64,000 bases of DNA from assembly GCF_016406085.1 (NCBI RefSeq), contig NZ_JAEHFJ010000005.1, positions 124,001 to 188,000 on the forward strand, read 5' to 3'. Position 1 is the first letter of the stretch. Each line of letters opens with the position of its first letter. The notes under the pieces were generated by a model. That model was not told where the DNA came from. It ran no database searches and was given only the letters and a program-made list of their open reading frames with translations. The DNA is from Aureibaculum flavum (lineage in GTDB: Bacteria > Bacteroidota > Bacteroidia > Flavobacteriales > Flavobacteriaceae). Positions 8,518-16,707 of the stretch are shown here, piece by piece. A program made the translations under genes and the position numbers.

Positions 8518-9255
8518 ATGCTCACTACGATTCAATACGGTTCACAAAAATTAAAAATAAATTTATCAGAACCATTAGATATTTCAATACCAGTGCCATT
8601 AACACGAGATAATGTGGGTGTACTTGCTTGGGATCAAAAAAGCCCTAGACTAAAAAAATTAAGGAGTGTTAGAAAAAAACATTCTACTAATTTTAATTCT
8701 ATTCTTTTTATGCCACATGCCCATGGTACACATACCGAATGTATAGGGCATATTACGCATGAATTTATATCCATAAACAAAACCTTAAAGCAATTTTTCT
8801 TTTTGGCAGAAGTAGTTACAGTAGCTCCAGAAAAAATAAATGGGGACTTAGTAATATCAAAAAAGCAAATGCAATTTGTACTAGGTAATAAAAAGCGTGA
8901 AGCTATTATTATACGAACCATGCCTAATATGACTGATAAACTTAAAAGAAACTACTCTAAAAGCAATCCACCATATTTATTGGAAGATGCTGTTATACTT
9001 TTAAAAGATAAAGGGATTGAACATTTATTGATTGACTTACCTTCTATCGATAAAGAGAAAGATGGTGGTAAATTGTTGGCTCATAATGCATTTTGGAACA
9101 CAAAAGGTAAAAAGAGACTCGCAGCCACCATAACAGAGATGATTTTTGTGTCCAATAAAATTAAAGACGGAAAGTATTTTTTAAATCTTCAAATTGCTCC
9201 GTTCGAAAATAACGCAACACCTAGTAAGCCTATATTATATGAGGTATTGAATTAA
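8518..9255 (+). CDS. Cyclase family protein (kynurenine formamidase-like fold)
   Basis: The 245-residue protein contains the metal-binding signature of the cyclase/formamidase superfamily, here PHAHGTHTECIGH in place of the usual HxGTHxDxPxH. A later segment, LLIDLPSIDKEKDGG...LLAHNAFW, matches the family's second conserved block. Relatives include arylformamidase (tryptophan degradation) and polyketide cyclases, but no tryptophan gene is nearby. The Glu-Cys in place of Asp-x-Pro is a variation common in flavobacterial members. The substrate is unknown. A good promoter precedes it, and the DUF4260 operon follows after 12 bases. Confidence 0.78.
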   Translation: MLTTIQYGSQKLKINLSEPLDISIPVPLTRDNVGVLAWDQKSPRLKKLRSVRKKHSTNFNSILFMPHAHGTHTECIGHITHEFISINKTLKQFFFLAEVVTVAPEKINGDLVISKKQMQFVLGNKKREAIIIRTMPNMTDKLKRNYSKSNPPYLLEDAVILLKDKGIEHLLIDLPSIDKEKDGGKLLAHNAFWNTKGKKRLAATITEMIFVSNKIKDGKYFLNLQIAPFENNATPSKPILYEVLN

Positions 9256-9267
9256 ACGGTCACGAAA

Positions 9268-9624
9268 ATGAAAAATATTCTAAAGTTAGAAGAAATGGCA
9301 TTGCTAGCTCTTTCTGTATACTTATTTTCATTTTTAAACTTTAGTTGGTGGTGGTATTTAGGATTATTCTTTCTTCCTGATATTAGTTTTATAGCATATG
9401 GTATCAACTCGAAAATAGGAGCCTATGCCTACAATATTTTACACCATAAAGGGATAATGCTATTGCTTTACTTTTTGGGAATTTACTTTCAAAATGAAAC
9501 ATTGCAAATGGTGGGTCTCGTATTTTTTGGTCATTCCTCCTTTGATAGAATGTTAGGCTATGGTCTTAAATATACAGACAGTTTTAATAACACACATTTG
9601 GGTAAAATAGGAAAAGAAAAATGA
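9268..9624 (+). CDS. DUF4260 family membrane protein
   Basis: The 118-residue protein has three to four hydrophobic segments. Its motifs LFFLPDISFIAYGIN, YNILHHKG and FGHSSFDRMLGYGLKY are characteristic of DUF4260. The conserved Asp, His-His and His-x-x-x-Asp pattern could coordinate a metal or form an active site in the membrane; that is inference. Its stop overlaps the next gene's start by four bases, so it is translated in one operon with the acetyltransferase and the MmcQ-like protein. Function unknown. Confidence 0.8.
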   Translation: MKNILKLEEMALLALSVYLFSFLNFSWWWYLGLFFLPDISFIAYGINSKIGAYAYNILHHKGIMLLLYFLGIYFQNETLQMVGLVFFGHSSFDRMLGYGLKYTDSFNNTHLGKIGKEK

Positions 9625-10022
9625 TTACAATTTCCACAGATAAAAGCTTGTTGGATATCAATACCATTTACAATTTTATAACCGAAGCGTATTGGGCAAA
9701 AGGGAGAACCATTGAAGAGGTTCAAAAAACAATTGATAACTGTTTCTGTTTTGGTGCTTATTTAGAGGGTAAACAAATTGGTTTTGCTAGAATTTGTACC
9801 GATTATACCGTCTTTGCATATATTATGGATGTCTTTATTCTACCAGAACATAGAGGGAAAGGGTATTCCAAACAATTGATGGATAACGTACTTAATGATT
9901 CCGAATTGCAAAGTTGCACGGTTTGGATGTTAAAAACGTCTGATGCACATGGTTTGTATAAGCAATATGGTTTTACAGATTTAAAACATCCTGAAAAAGT
10001 AATGGAAAAAATTATTAAATGA
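9621..10022 (+). CDS. GNAT family acetyltransferase
   Basis: The 133-residue protein has the GNAT acetyl-CoA motif A as VFILPEHRGKGYSKQLMD (the R/QxxGxG/A loop with helix), followed by VWMLKTSDAHGLYKQYGF, the usual C-terminal part. The length is that of a minimal single-domain GNAT. The acceptor substrate is unknown. It overlaps both the DUF4260 gene before it and the MmcQ-like gene after it by four bases each, so the three are translationally coupled. Confidence 0.88.
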   Translation: MITISTDKSLLDINTIYNFITEAYWAKGRTIEEVQKTIDNCFCFGAYLEGKQIGFARICTDYTVFAYIMDVFILPEHRGKGYSKQLMDNVLNDSELQSCTVWMLKTSDAHGLYKQYGFTDLKHPEKVMEKIIK

Positions 10023-10369
10023 ACATAGAAGAATTTCGTGATTATTGTTTGAATAAAAAAGGAGTGACGGAAGCATTTCCTTTTGATGAATCTACATTGG
10101 TTTTTAAAGTGCTAGGTAAAATGTTTGCATTGTCGGGATTGAATCAAAAACCTGCTGCAGTAAATTTAAAATGTGATCCTGAACGTGCTATTGAGTTACG
10201 TGAAGAATACGATGGGATTATTACAGCAGGGTATCATATGAGTAAAAAACATTGGAATACTATTCTTCTGGAAAGTAGACTGTCTAACAAAATTCTTGAG
10301 GAATTAATTGATCATTCGTATAATTTGGTAGTAAGTGGTTTGTCCAAAAAACTCCGTGAAACGCTTTGA
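10019..10369 (+). CDS. MmcQ/YjbR family protein
   Basis: The 116-residue product matches the MmcQ/YjbR family (DUF419): an N-terminal helix MNIEEFRDYCLNKKGVTEAFPFD, then FKVLGKMFALSG, and a C-terminal DHSYNLVVSGLSKK. These proteins adopt a double-wing DNA-binding-like fold, but their role is not established. It is the last gene of the overlapping trio. Behind it the sequence turns into dispersed repeats, which suggests the operon ends here. Confidence 0.85.
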   Translation: MNIEEFRDYCLNKKGVTEAFPFDESTLVFKVLGKMFALSGLNQKPAAVNLKCDPERAIELREEYDGIITAGYHMSKKHWNTILLESRLSNKILEELIDHSYNLVVSGLSKKLRETL

Positions 10370-10392
10370 ATGCCAAGGTCGGTTTTATTGTT

Positions 10393-10418
10393 GTCATTCC
10401 GAGGTACTAGGAATCTCA
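10393..10418 (+). repeat. Dispersed palindromic repeat, GTCATTCC...GGAATCTCA type
   Basis: The element starts GTCATTCC and ends GGAATCTCA, with ATTCC/GGAAT arms forming a 5-bp stem around GAGGTACTA. Its outer bases match the repeat at 1608-1635, although the core differs. It lies in the intergenic space after the MmcQ-like gene. Confidence 0.5.
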
Positions 10419-10450
10419 TTCACAATTGTTACTATTTTTAAAAAGATTGT

Positions 10451-10476
10451 TCCCTTGAGGGGACTTTAGGGGTGTT
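10451..10476 (+). repeat. CCCTTGAGGGG-type intergenic repeat
   Basis: TCCCTTGAGGGGA forms a small palindrome and is followed by CTTTAGGGGTGTT. Sequences of this pattern recur between genes in flavobacterial genomes. This second repeat type lies just downstream of the GTCATTCC element, which makes this a small repeat-rich gap. Confidence 0.4.
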
Positions 10477-10530
10477 GAACTTGCAAACCAGATAATTTAA
10501 TCCTAATATTGCAACATCCAAAAATAAAAA

Positions 10531-11109
10531 ATGAGCGTACAAACAGCCTTAGAAGAAAGAAGCAATTCAACTTGCGAAATGTGTAAAGCCACAGATAACT
10601 TAAGTGTTTATAAATTACCACCGGCTTTAAACGAAACCGTTGATGAAGCGGTATTGGTTTGTGGTACATGCTTAGAGCAAATAGAAGATGAAGAAAAAAT
10701 GGATTCTAACCATTGGAGATGTTTAAATGATAGTATGTGGAGCGAGCATAAACCTGTACAAATTCTCTCTTGGCGGATGTTACAACGATTAAAATCAGAA
10801 GGTTGGCCACAAGACCTATTAGACATGATGTATCTAGATGATGAAGCCTTAGCTTTTGCAAGAGCATCTGGTGAGCATTTAGATAAAGCAAATGCTATTG
10901 TGCATAGAGATGTAAATGGTGTAATCTTAGAAGCAGGTGATTCTGTAGTATTGATTAAAGATTTAAAAGTAAAAGGTTCTAGCATGGTTGCCAAACAAGG
11001 TACGGCTGTAAGACGTATTTCTTTAGATCACGAAAATGCTGAATACATTGAAGGTAGAGTTGGTAGTCAACAAATTGTGATCATTACAAAGTATGTAAAG
11101 AAATTATAA
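10531..11109 (+). CDS. PhnA-like zinc-ribbon protein
   Basis: The 192-residue protein has an N-terminal zinc ribbon, CEMCKATDNL...CGTCLEQ (two CxxC pairs at about residues 15-18 and 45-48). It ends with the PhnA C-terminal domain, VHRDVNGVILEAGDSVVLIKDLKVKGSS. PhnA was named from its location near the E. coli phn genes, but a general role in phosphonate use is not supported and the function is open. The middle 60 residues (HWRCLNDSMWSEHKPVQ...) are an additional segment seen in Bacteroidota members. It ends at a strong terminator shared with the convergent M56 gene. Confidence 0.85.
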   Translation: MSVQTALEERSNSTCEMCKATDNLSVYKLPPALNETVDEAVLVCGTCLEQIEDEEKMDSNHWRCLNDSMWSEHKPVQILSWRMLQRLKSEGWPQDLLDMMYLDDEALAFARASGEHLDKANAIVHRDVNGVILEAGDSVVLIKDLKVKGSSMVAKQGTAVRRISLDHENAEYIEGRVGSQQIVIITKYVKKL

Positions 11110-11135
11110 TTCAAAACGTCACTTCGAGTGAATAT

Positions 11136-11166
11136 AAAAAGGGTAAAACTATGTTTTACCCTTTTT
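11136..11166. terminator. Bidirectional intrinsic terminator
   Basis: A perfect 14-bp stem (AAAAAGGGTAAAAC and its complement) with a three-base loop sits between the convergent phnA-like and M56 genes. T-runs on both strands make it usable in both directions. Confidence 0.85.
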
Positions 11167-11202
11167 ATATTTGTATCGAGAAGTTTTTATAACGAGATGT
11201 CT

Positions 11203-14136
11203 TTAATTTTTTACTGTAATGGGCTTCTTAGATAATTTAACTATGGGTTTACTCGACCCTTCACTCAAAACGTGCATATGAATACGTTTGCTTTCTTTTA
11301 TCAGTTCAATAGCCTTATCTGATGTTATTTTTTTATCCTCATAATAAAATAATGCGTTTTGTTTTGCCAGTTCTACGATATGATCTATTGGGTTTGGTGG
11401 TGTTGGAGGCGGAGGTGGCGGCGTTGGTGAAATACCTTCTTCTATGGCAATTTTTTCATATCTTTCATACAGTTCCATTACTTTTTTATACTCATCTTCA
11501 ACGTTACGCATACCTTCTTTCGTAGTTCTGTAATTTTGTACTGATGTACCATATATTTTTGATTTTTCTGAGAATTCCTTAAAAGCTTTTTGTAATTCTA
11601 TAGATCCTTTATTTATAGTCTTTTGACTAGGAACAGGAGGTGGCGGAGGTGGAATGTCATATCCATATTGAGTGTCGTTTTTAATTACTTTTCGAGGTGT
11701 TGGTGGTGCAGGCGGTGGCGGTGGCAAATCAGGAAAAGACTCCGCACCATTTTTTTGTTCTTGCGTCATTTTATTGTAGATAAACTGAAGTCGTTCTACA
11801 TCTTTTAGTTTGATGTTCATGTTCTGTTTTGACATGTTATTATAATGCTTCGCCAATTTGTTGTATTCGGTTAGTTCTTGTGGAGTAGCTAGGTAACTAT
11901 TTTTGGTAACATTGCTTAAATGTTCGTTAATACTTTTCTCTAGAGCTTTTAACTGTTCAGTTAAATTATTTGAATCTGCACTATTTTTACTAGCATTTTG
12001 TTGTGCTTTTAACATGTTATATTTTGATACTAATCGTGCTAATTTATTATTTGAAGTTGTATCCTGTGACTGATTATTGCTTAAAGGAGGTGGAAACTTC
12101 CAATCCGGAAAAGTTTCAGCTTCTTCTTTTTGGATATTTGTCATCTTATTATAGATGTAATTTATCCTTTCTAAATCCTTTTCTTTAACGATCATCTTAT
12201 CGGTAGGAACGGCATTATACTCTTTTGCCAATTTATTGTATTCTGCTATTTCTTGTGGTGTAGCTTTGTCTCTAACTTGCATTTCAACTGAACTACTATT
12301 TATTATTCGCCCTCGTATGCCAGCTTCATGAAGTTTATTTTTAACATTTAGTACGCAACCCATATTTGTAATGGCGTCTGTTTTTATGATTACCTTTATT
12401 TTGGAAACTTGATTGGGAGTATACTCTTTTAAAATTTCTTCGATGGCAGGTGTTATGGTTTTTAAAGCGATAGGGTTATTTCCATTTATTACTATTTCTT
12501 TATTATTACTAATACTAATGTAAATATTTGGCACAACATTTACTTTTGCTGCATTGTTTGTACTAATTAGTGCTTTTGGTACTTCTTGACTTTTAGGAGG
12601 ATTGTATTTGGTAAGTTCTTCTTCATTAAAACTATTGTAAATGAAATCAGCTTGCTGTTTTAAAATTAACAATTCTGAATTGTCTGTTTTATCCGTTTTA
12701 TTAAAGAATTCTACTTCTTCGTTATATTTATTTAAGAGGTTCATGTATTTCTTGTAATCCGCTTTTTCGTAGGCCTCTTCAAAACCCGTTTTAGTGTACA
12801 GGCTGTATTGTTGGGTCTGTGGAAATTTTTTACTTCTGGCATTTTTGTATACAAAGCTTCCTGAAAAGTAGACAATATCAGATTTAGTGTAATTACTCAA
12901 TACACTGTTGTCAACATATTTTCCATCTATCCAAATGGCAAATTTTGATTTATCCTTCCAAGAATTAAATTCGGCTTCGGTAGGTTTCCTCGGCTTTGTT
13001 TCACTCATTTTATGATTCATAACGCCAAAATTTGGGTATTTCTTTACACTTGCTTTTTGAGCATCCGACATTAAATCATAAATAGCAACTGCTCGTTTGT
13101 ATAAATTGCCATAAACCATTTTGGACTTTTCGAATGAGCTCATAAATTCACTGTACTCTTCCATCATACGATCTGTTGCTCCTTCAATTGTAGATGATTT
13201 ATAATTTTCTTGAAATTCATTCTCATCTTCTAAATTAATTTGCACAGTTTCATTTGAAGCTTCTACTTCAATTATTTTTTCTCTACTAAAACTATAAACC
13301 AACACTGCAACTAATGGTAATAAAACCAAGCTTTTAAACCAAGCTTTTTTTTGTGATGTCTTTGTTTTCATAATCGTAAATCTTTTTTTGATGGATGAAT
13401 AATTTAATGCATTGGCTAATACAGGTTCAGTTGAATTACTTGAAAATGCTAATAAAATTTCTTGGTAGGCAGTAAGTGAAACACCTTTATTTAATACGGC
13501 TTTATCTGCCAAGAATTCATGGTTCAGTTTAATGTCTTTTTTAATGAAGTAGAGTAGTGGGTTAAACCAAAAAACAACTTGTAAAATTTCTAATACAACA
13601 ACATCAAAGCTGTGCTTTTGTTTGGCATGGGTTTCTTCATGCCAAAAGACTTCTTGTGGAATTTGATGCTGTAAATACCTTTGCTTATTCAAAAAGATAT
13701 AATTAAAAAAGGTATGTGGTGTACTTAAATGCTCTAATAAAACATGTGTAAATTGCTTTACTTTTTGCTTTGTGTTTTTCCTCACTCTAAACCCTATTTG
13801 AAAAAGGTTAAATAGAAATTTTAACCCAAATGCTAAAACTCCAAATCCATATACCGTCCATAAAATAATGGGCCAATAATTGATAGGTGTAACTTCTGCA
13901 TCAAATATTGGTTGAGGTTCAAAAGTGACTTCTGAATAGTTGATTGGTGCCATAATCATCGGTTCTACTTCCACCATTGTTGTAAAAGTGATTAATGGTA
14001 TAGCAAATGCCAATAGTAATCCACCCAATAAATAAAATCTCTTAAACATATGGATGGGTTCTTTTTCTAATAATAATTTGTAGAACAGATAAAATACTGC
14101 CAAACAAACTCCCGATTTTAATAAGTAGTCTAACAT
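11203..14136 (-). CDS. M56 family (BlaR1-type) metallopeptidase with long chimeric C-terminus
   Basis: The 977-residue protein starts with the BlaR1/MecR1-type membrane domain: TM helices in the first 110 residues and a zinc-protease motif HEETHAKQKH at about residue 165, with a further TM helix near 270 (LVLLPLVAVLVYSF). In BlaR1 proteins the cytoplasmic zinc protease transmits signals that inactivate BlaI. Here the C-terminal 690 residues are unusual. A segment at roughly 530-610 (NIYISISNNKEIVINGN...IKVIIKTDA) resembles the periplasmic domain of ExbD/TolR. It is followed by repeated modules with the pattern TPQE(I/L)xEYNKLAKxYN...YNKMT, separated by poly-proline tracts at about 805, 828 and 905. 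The BlaI-type repressor gene lies one base upstream. Confidence 0.85.
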   Translation of the reverse strand: MLDYLLKSGVCLAVFYLFYKLLLEKEPIHMFKRFYLLGGLLLAFAIPLITFTTMVEVEPMIMAPINYSEVTFEPQPIFDAEVTPINYWPIILWTVYGFGVLAFGLKFLFNLFQIGFRVRKNTKQKVKQFTHVLLEHLSTPHTFFNYIFLNKQRYLQHQIPQEVFWHEETHAKQKHSFDVVVLEILQVVFWFNPLLYFIKKDIKLNHEFLADKAVLNKGVSLTAYQEILLAFSSNSTEPVLANALNYSSIKKRFTIMKTKTSQKKAWFKSLVLLPLVAVLVYSFSREKIIEVEASNETVQINLEDENEFQENYKSSTIEGATDRMMEEYSEFMSSFEKSKMVYGNLYKRAVAIYDLMSDAQKASVKKYPNFGVMNHKMSETKPRKPTEAEFNSWKDKSKFAIWIDGKYVDNSVLSNYTKSDIVYFSGSFVYKNARSKKFPQTQQYSLYTKTGFEEAYEKADYKKYMNLLNKYNEEVEFFNKTDKTDNSELLILKQQADFIYNSFNEEELTKYNPPKSQEVPKALISTNNAAKVNVVPNIYISISNNKEIVINGNNPIALKTITPAIEEILKEYTPNQVSKIKVIIKTDAITNMGCVLNVKNKLHEAGIRGRIINSSSVEMQVRDKATPQEIAEYNKLAKEYNAVPTDKMIVKEKDLERINYIYNKMTNIQKEEAETFPDWKFPPPLSNNQSQDTTSNNKLARLVSKYNMLKAQQNASKNSADSNNLTEQLKALEKSINEHLSNVTKNSYLATPQELTEYNKLAKHYNNMSKQNMNIKLKDVERLQFIYNKMTQEQKNGAESFPDLPPPPPAPPTPRKVIKNDTQYGYDIPPPPPPVPSQKTINKGSIELQKAFKEFSEKSKIYGTSVQNYRTTKEGMRNVEDEYKKVMELYERYEKIAIEEGISPTPPPPPPTPPNPIDHIVELAKQNALFYYEDKKITSDKAIELIKESKRIHMHVLSEGSSKPIVKLSKKPITVKN

Positions 14137-14137
14137 A

Positions 14138-14503
14138 TTATTTTTCTTTTATTTGTTTGTCAATCAGTTTTTTTAAATCTTCCAATTCCTCCTTGGTGAG
14201 ATTGGTTTCTTCGGTAAAAAAGGAAGCAAATTGTGAGGCAGAATCGTTAAAGAAGGTTTTTATCAATCCGTTTACATGCTTAGAGAAATAATCCTTCTTT
14301 TTAACCAATGGGTAATACTCTCTAGCATTTCCATACAATTTATAAGCAACAAAGCCTTTTCCAATCATTCGTTTTAATAAGGTTGCAATAGTTGTGGTTG
14401 CCGGTTTTGGCTCTGGATAGATTTGCAACAAGTCTTTCATAAAAGCTTTTTCAAGCTTCCAGAGGTATTGCATTAATTGTTCTTCAGTTTTTGATAAGGC
14501 CAT
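14138..14503 (-). CDS. BlaI/MecI/CopY family transcriptional repressor
   Basis: The 121-residue protein has the winged-helix DNA-binding domain of the BlaI/MecI family, seen in EEQLMQYLWKLEKAFMKDLL and ATTTIATLLKRMIGKGFVAYK, followed by a dimerisation helix region. Such repressors bind TACA/TGTA dyads and are cleaved or released when the partner M56 membrane protease is activated. The partner starts one base downstream. A perfect dyad with a TACA/TGTA core overlaps its own -7 promoter element, so autorepression is likely. The signal sensed is unknown and need not be a beta-lactam. Confidence 0.9.
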   Translation of the reverse strand: MALSKTEEQLMQYLWKLEKAFMKDLLQIYPEPKPATTTIATLLKRMIGKGFVAYKLYGNAREYYPLVKKKDYFSKHVNGLIKTFFNDSASQFASFFTEETNLTKEELEDLKKLIDKQIKEK

Positions 14504-14521
14504 TGCTCTACATGTTTAGAA

Positions 14522-14545
14522 TTAACTCTACAAATGTAGAGTTAA
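14522..14545 (-). promoter_or_regulatory. Operator/promoter of the BlaI-M56 operon
   Basis: TTAACTCTACA, two bases, then its exact complement TGTAGAGTTAA form a perfect 11-bp inverted repeat centred on TACA/TGTA, the known BlaI/MecI half-site core. On the minus strand the centre reads TACATTTG (14531-14538), a perfect -7 element. Repressor binding would therefore block the promoter directly. An imperfect second dyad, CTCTACATGTTTAGA, lies at 14506-14520 just before the blaI-like start, and a further half site is near 14590. Confidence 0.8.
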
Positions 14546-14782
14546 AATTTGAATATGCAAATTATTTGACAATAAATTTATATGAACCTAGAGTTAATAT
14601 CAATGTTTTTAGGGTGTTGTGGTTTTTTTTACAACGTCAAAAAGAGGCGTAATAAGTTCCTTTTTAGCTAAAATTTGAATAAATCACTTCAATTTTAGTA
14701 GAATTACTAATTAGATTTACTTAAATGATGAAAGAAAAAGTAGTTTAAAAATTACTTAGGTAGGGCATAAAGAAATTAATAA

Positions 14783-14790
14783 TAGATTTG
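14783..14790 (+). promoter_or_regulatory. -7 element TAGATTTG of the DUF885 gene
   Basis: This is a perfect TAnnTTTG match. The longest open frame would begin at the last base of this element, which would put its start upstream of the transcript. The ATG at 14841 is therefore preferred. Confidence 0.55.
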
Positions 14791-14840
14791 TGTTTTTATA
14801 TAATGAACGAATCACTTTAAAATTTAAACATATATTTAAT

Positions 14841-16568
14841 ATGAAGAATCATTTAGCATCATTAATATTGTTTCTAATCGTTTTATCTGCTTGTAATAAA
14901 AAGCAACAGGCAAAGAATTCTTCTGCTCAATTGGATAAAATAGTAAATGAATACCAAGACCATAAAGGATACGATAAAGAGGAATTTCCACTTGGGTTGT
15001 TTACAAAGAAATTCTATCAGAAAGAAGCTGATTATGCCAAAGAGCAATTAAATCTTTTGAATGAAATTAACGAAAAAAATCTATCTGATACAGAAAAAAT
15101 ATCCTTAACTTTATTAAAATTCACACTTCAAGAAACGATTGATTATAATAGTTTTGAGCAATATCTTAATCCATTACTTTCTGATTCAGGTTTTCATGTT
15201 AGTTTGCCCTATATCGTCCGTCCCCTAAATAACTATGATGACGTAAAGAAGTATTTAAATAAACTCACTGCTTTGCCAGTTTTTGTAGATCAGCATTTAG
15301 ATTTATTACAATTAAGTTTAGTGAAAGGAATAACGCAACCTAAGGTTATTTTTAAAGGATATGAGTCCACTTATAATACACACATTACCGATAACCCAGT
15401 TGATAATTTTTTCTATTCTCCCTTTAAAGATTTGCCATCTACCTTAACTAATTCTCAAAAGGATTCAGTTATTGAAAAAGCGAAGGCTGCAATAGCGTTG
15501 ATTGTTGTACCTCAGTTTAAAAGAATAAAAAACTTTTTTGAAGTAGAATATTTTCCTAATGCTCGAACAAGTATTGGTATTTCTGAAATACCAAATGGGA
15601 AAGCGTTTTATCAAAACAGAATTAATTTTTATACTACAAGTACACAATATACGGCTGATGATATCCATCAAATTGGTGTAAAGGAAGTAGCAAGGATAAA
15701 AGCGGAAATGGAAAAAATAATAACTGATTTAAACTTCAAAGGAAGTTTTGCTGACTTTTTAAAATTTTTAAGAACCGACGAACAGTTTTATGCTAAAACT
15801 CCCGCAGAATTATTGATGATTGCTAGAGATATGGCAAAACGCGTGGATGCCCAATTACCAAAATTCTTTAATACCTTACCTAGAAAACCATATGGTGTTG
15901 CTCCAGTACCAGATGCTATTGCTCCTAAATATACGACAGGAAGATATATTGGTACAACTAAAAACAGTACAGAACCTGGTTATTATTGGGTAAATACCTA
16001 CGATTTAAAAAGTAGAACCTTATATACTTTACCAGCATTAACTGTTCATGAGGCTGTGCCAGGACATCACTTACAAATAAGTTTAAATAATGAATTAGGT
16101 GATAGTATTCCCGAATTCAGAAAAAATTTCTACCTATCTGCATATGGTGAAGGTTGGGGATTGTATTGTGAATTTTTAGCCGAAGAAATGGGTATGTACA
16201 CAACCCCATATGAAAAATTTGGGCAATTGACTTATGAAATGTGGCGAGCTTGTCGATTGGTAGTTGATACCGGAATACATGCTAAAGGCTGGACTAGAGA
16301 ACAAGTAGTCGATTATATGACTTCCAATACAGCGTTATCATTACATGAAATAAATACAGAAACTGACCGATATATCTCTTGGCCAGGACAAGCATTATCC
16401 TACAAAATAGGCGAACTAAAGATTCGAGAATTACGACTAAAAGCAGAAAAAGAATTAGGAAGTAAATTTGACCTTCGAGAATTTCATGAAAAAATTTTAG
16501 AACAAGGAACAGTTACCTTGCCAATATTAGAGCAACGTATTAATAGCTATATTCAAGCTTCATTGTAA
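14841..16568 (+). CDS. DUF885 family lipoprotein, predicted metallohydrolase
   Basis: The 575-residue protein starts with a lipoprotein signal peptide (MKNHLASLILFLIVLSACNKK, lipidation Cys at about 19). DUF885 proteins are predicted zinc metallopeptidases. The motif TVHEAVPGHHLQIS carries the HExxxGHH zinc site at about residue 414, and AYGEGWGLYCE about 40 residues later provides the downstream Glu. The full length of the family is present. The start was chosen because it yields the signal peptide and lies after the -7 element. Likely anchored in a membrane facing the periplasm or cell surface; the substrate is unknown. Confidence 0.85.
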   Translation: MKNHLASLILFLIVLSACNKKQQAKNSSAQLDKIVNEYQDHKGYDKEEFPLGLFTKKFYQKEADYAKEQLNLLNEINEKNLSDTEKISLTLLKFTLQETIDYNSFEQYLNPLLSDSGFHVSLPYIVRPLNNYDDVKKYLNKLTALPVFVDQHLDLLQLSLVKGITQPKVIFKGYESTYNTHITDNPVDNFFYSPFKDLPSTLTNSQKDSVIEKAKAAIALIVVPQFKRIKNFFEVEYFPNARTSIGISEIPNGKAFYQNRINFYTTSTQYTADDIHQIGVKEVARIKAEMEKIITDLNFKGSFADFLKFLRTDEQFYAKTPAELLMIARDMAKRVDAQLPKFFNTLPRKPYGVAPVPDAIAPKYTTGRYIGTTKNSTEPGYYWVNTYDLKSRTLYTLPALTVHEAVPGHHLQISLNNELGDSIPEFRKNFYLSAYGEGWGLYCEFLAEEMGMYTTPYEKFGQLTYEMWRACRLVVDTGIHAKGWTREQVVDYMTSNTALSLHEINTETDRYISWPGQALSYKIGELKIRELRLKAEKELGSKFDLREFHEKILEQGTVTLPILEQRINSYIQASL

Positions 16569-16707
16569 ACGAGACTAATGAAGTTGTAACGGTCATTTTA
16601 TTAAAAGTGTAGTTGAAAAGATTCCGCTATACCTACTTTTTTGCGTAGATGATAACAATTCTTATGCGTTTGGTTTCCATATAATATAAATTACTAATTT
16701 TATAAAT

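Noticed and set aside
14504-14840. Possible small RNA gene between the BlaI and DUF885 genes
   Set aside because: Apart from the operator and the DUF885 promoter I see no stable structure or terminator to support an RNA gene.
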